DNA from: Lentisphaerota bacterium
GTDB lineage: Bacteria; Verrucomicrobiota; Kiritimatiellia; RFP12; UBA1067
Length of the DNA: 7,610 nucleotides
Direction of reading: 5' to 3'
NCBI GenBank assembly: GCA_022839525.1
Contig: JALHET010000148.1
Location: 1-7,610 of the forward strand
Shown here: one piece after another, positions 6,261 through 7,610 of the stretch
Numbering within the stretch: the stretch's first letter is position 1
Layout of the letters: each line of letters opens with the position of its first letter
Program-made: the position numbers and the translations under genes
The notes under the pieces: model-generated
What the model saw: the letters and a program-made list of their open reading frames with translations, nothing else
What the model was told of the DNA's origin: nothing
Databases searched by the model: none

Positions 6261-7262
6261 ATGCGCGTCGGGTTGACCTATGACCTCCGTTCGGACTATC
6301 TCGCCATGGGGCTGTCCATGGAGGAGACCGCCGAGTTCGACAAAGAAGAGACGATCGCGGGCATTGAGGGCGCCCTGCGCGAACTGGGCTACGCGACCGA
6401 CCGGATCGGCCACGCCAAGGCGCTCGTGAAACGGCTCGAGGCCGGCGACCGCTGGGATATCGTCTTCAACATCTGCGAAGGCCTCGAAGGCGTCGCACGC
6501 GAGGCGCAGGTGCCCGCGATCCTCGACCTCTACCGGGTGCCCTATGTTTTCTCCGACCCCCTCGTGCTGGCCCTCACCCTCCACAAGGGCATGACCAAAC
6601 GCGTCATCCGCGACGCGGGCGTGCCGACCAGCGATTTCTGCGTCTATGAGACCGCCGGAGATCTGGCCGGACTGCGGTTCGGCGCACCGTTTTTCGTGAA
6701 ACCGGTCGCAGAGGGCACGGGCAAGGGCTGCTCCGCGAAGTCCATCGTGCGCGACCGTGCCGGACTCGCGGCGGCCTGCGATAACCTCGTCGCCCGCTTC
6801 CGCCAGCCAGCCTTGATCGAGCCCTACCTCGGAGGCCGCGAGTTTACGGTCGGCGTCACCGGCACGGCGCGGCAAGCCCAAGTCGTGGGCTCTATGGAGA
6901 TCGTCCTGCTTGCGAGCGCCGAGAAGGGCGTCTACTCCTACGAGAACAAAGGCAACTACGAGGACCGCGTGGTCTACCGCCCCGGCGATGCCGCCAAAGA
7001 TCCCGTGGCCGCCGCGTCTGAAAAGGTCGCGCTCGCCGCATGGCGCGCGCTCGGCTGCCGCGACGGCGGCCGGGTTGATATCCGGTGCGACGATGGCCAG
7101 AACCCTATGTTTCTGGAAGTCAACCCCCTCGCGGGCCTGAACCCCAAAGACTCGGACCTGCCGATTCTCGCCCGTATGGCGAACGTCTCCTACACGCAGC
7201 TTATTGGCCGGATCATGGACTCGGCGGTGGCGAGAGTGAACGGCAACGCTGGACGTGACTGA
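6261..7262 (+). CDS. ATP-grasp ligase, D-alanine-D-alanine ligase-like
   Basis: A 333-residue ATP-grasp enzyme that would form an amide or peptide bond through an acyl-phosphate. The fold is seen as HKGMTKRVIRDAGVPT (start of the central domain, K109), FFVKPVAEGTGKG (ATP-binding Lys147 and glycine loop), EPYLGGREFTVGV, the omega-loop-like YSYENKGNYED (225-235), and FLEVNPLAGLNP with Mg2+ ligands Glu286 and Asn288. In true Ddl the N-terminal domain has H-G-x-x-G-E-D-G; here the place reads FNICEGLEGVAREAQVP, so D-alanine is unlikely to be the first substrate. Database names of the type 'D-alanine-D-alanine ligase' would be only a family label. I chose the ATG at 6261 because MRVGLTYDLRSDYLAMG begins the conserved domain; TTG codons at 6213 and 6240 are in-frame alternatives, and no strong ribosome binding site is seen. 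It lies about 140 bases after kamA in the same orientation, suggesting a shared pathway around beta-lysine. Confidence 0.85.
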   Translation: MRVGLTYDLRSDYLAMGLSMEETAEFDKEETIAGIEGALRELGYATDRIGHAKALVKRLEAGDRWDIVFNICEGLEGVAREAQVPAILDLYRVPYVFSDPLVLALTLHKGMTKRVIRDAGVPTSDFCVYETAGDLAGLRFGAPFFVKPVAEGTGKGCSAKSIVRDRAGLAAACDNLVARFRQPALIEPYLGGREFTVGVTGTARQAQVVGSMEIVLLASAEKGVYSYENKGNYEDRVVYRPGDAAKDPVAAASEKVALAAWRALGCRDGGRVDIRCDDGQNPMFLEVNPLAGLNPKDSDLPILARMANVSYTQLIGRIMDSAVARVNGNAGRD

Positions 7263-7275
7263 CCCTAAAAAAGAG

Positions 7276-7330
7276 CCGTTCTTCTTAGGCAAAACGGAAA
7301 CGCCGCTCCCGCGTTGGCGGGAACGGCGTT
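7276..7330 (-). terminator. Terminator region of gap, possibly bidirectional
   Basis: On the minus strand, a strong stem (7299-7305 with 7324-7330, then one mismatch, then 7307-7312 with 7317-7322, loop of 4) is followed by TTTCCGTTTT. A second small stem (CCGTT/AACGG) with a T-rich tail follows. It sits 30 bases after the gap stop codon, so it most likely ends gap transcription. It also lies 36 bases after the convergent ATP-grasp gene, but no T-run follows on the plus strand. Confidence 0.75.
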
Positions 7331-7360
7331 CGTCTTGAAGCGGCACCTAGCGGAGAGCGC

Positions 7361-7610
<250 letters not shown>

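Noticed and set aside
6120..7346. A 408-codon open frame on the minus strand opposite the ATP-grasp gene
   Set aside because: It is a shadow of the plus-strand gene with biased composition and no recognisable motif; it also overlaps the gap terminator.

Overview
This is a GC-rich bacterial window with about five complete protein genes, two partial ones at the edges, and one tRNA. No gene identifies the host. The mix of an exported PHP-domain protein, a HIRAN protein, a lysine 2,3-aminomutase next to an ATP-grasp ligase, and a gap gene is compatible with the PVC bacteria (Verrucomicrobiota, Kiritimatiellota, Planctomycetota) or similar environmental Gram-negatives. That placement is an inference from gene style, not from a marker.

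Left part (1-2927). A minus-strand gene for a Tat-exported PHP-domain protein runs off the left edge. A gap of about 400 bases follows. Next is a plus-strand gene for a HIRAN-domain protein with a second, poorly characterised C-terminal domain. A small, AT-richer minus-strand HEPN-family gene converges on it. HIRAN and HEPN proteins are common in accessory and defence-type regions, and both genes lie on the 3' side of a tRNA-Ala gene. No integrase, transposase or att repeat is visible.

Middle (2878-4658). A tRNA-Ala(GGC) on the minus strand has a clear sigma70-type promoter and a strong intrinsic terminator. It is divergent from guaB (IMP dehydrogenase), which has its own promoter and ribosome binding site.

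Right part (4713-7610). A promoter with a perfect TTGACA box leads into three back-to-back hairpins and then a GTG-started lysine 2,3-aminomutase gene (kamA type). It is followed by a D-Ala-D-Ala-ligase-like ATP-grasp gene in the same orientation, with a hairpin-containing spacer between them. The aminomutase would make beta-lysine and the ATP-grasp enzyme could join it to another carboxylate or amino acid. Together they look like a small pathway for a beta-lysine conjugate, possibly a compatible solute; this is inference. The convergent 3' end of a glyceraldehyde-3-phosphate dehydrogenase gene, with its terminator, closes the window.

The items most worth a second look are the aminomutase/ATP-grasp pair with its structured leader, and the two-domain HIRAN protein beside the HEPN gene.
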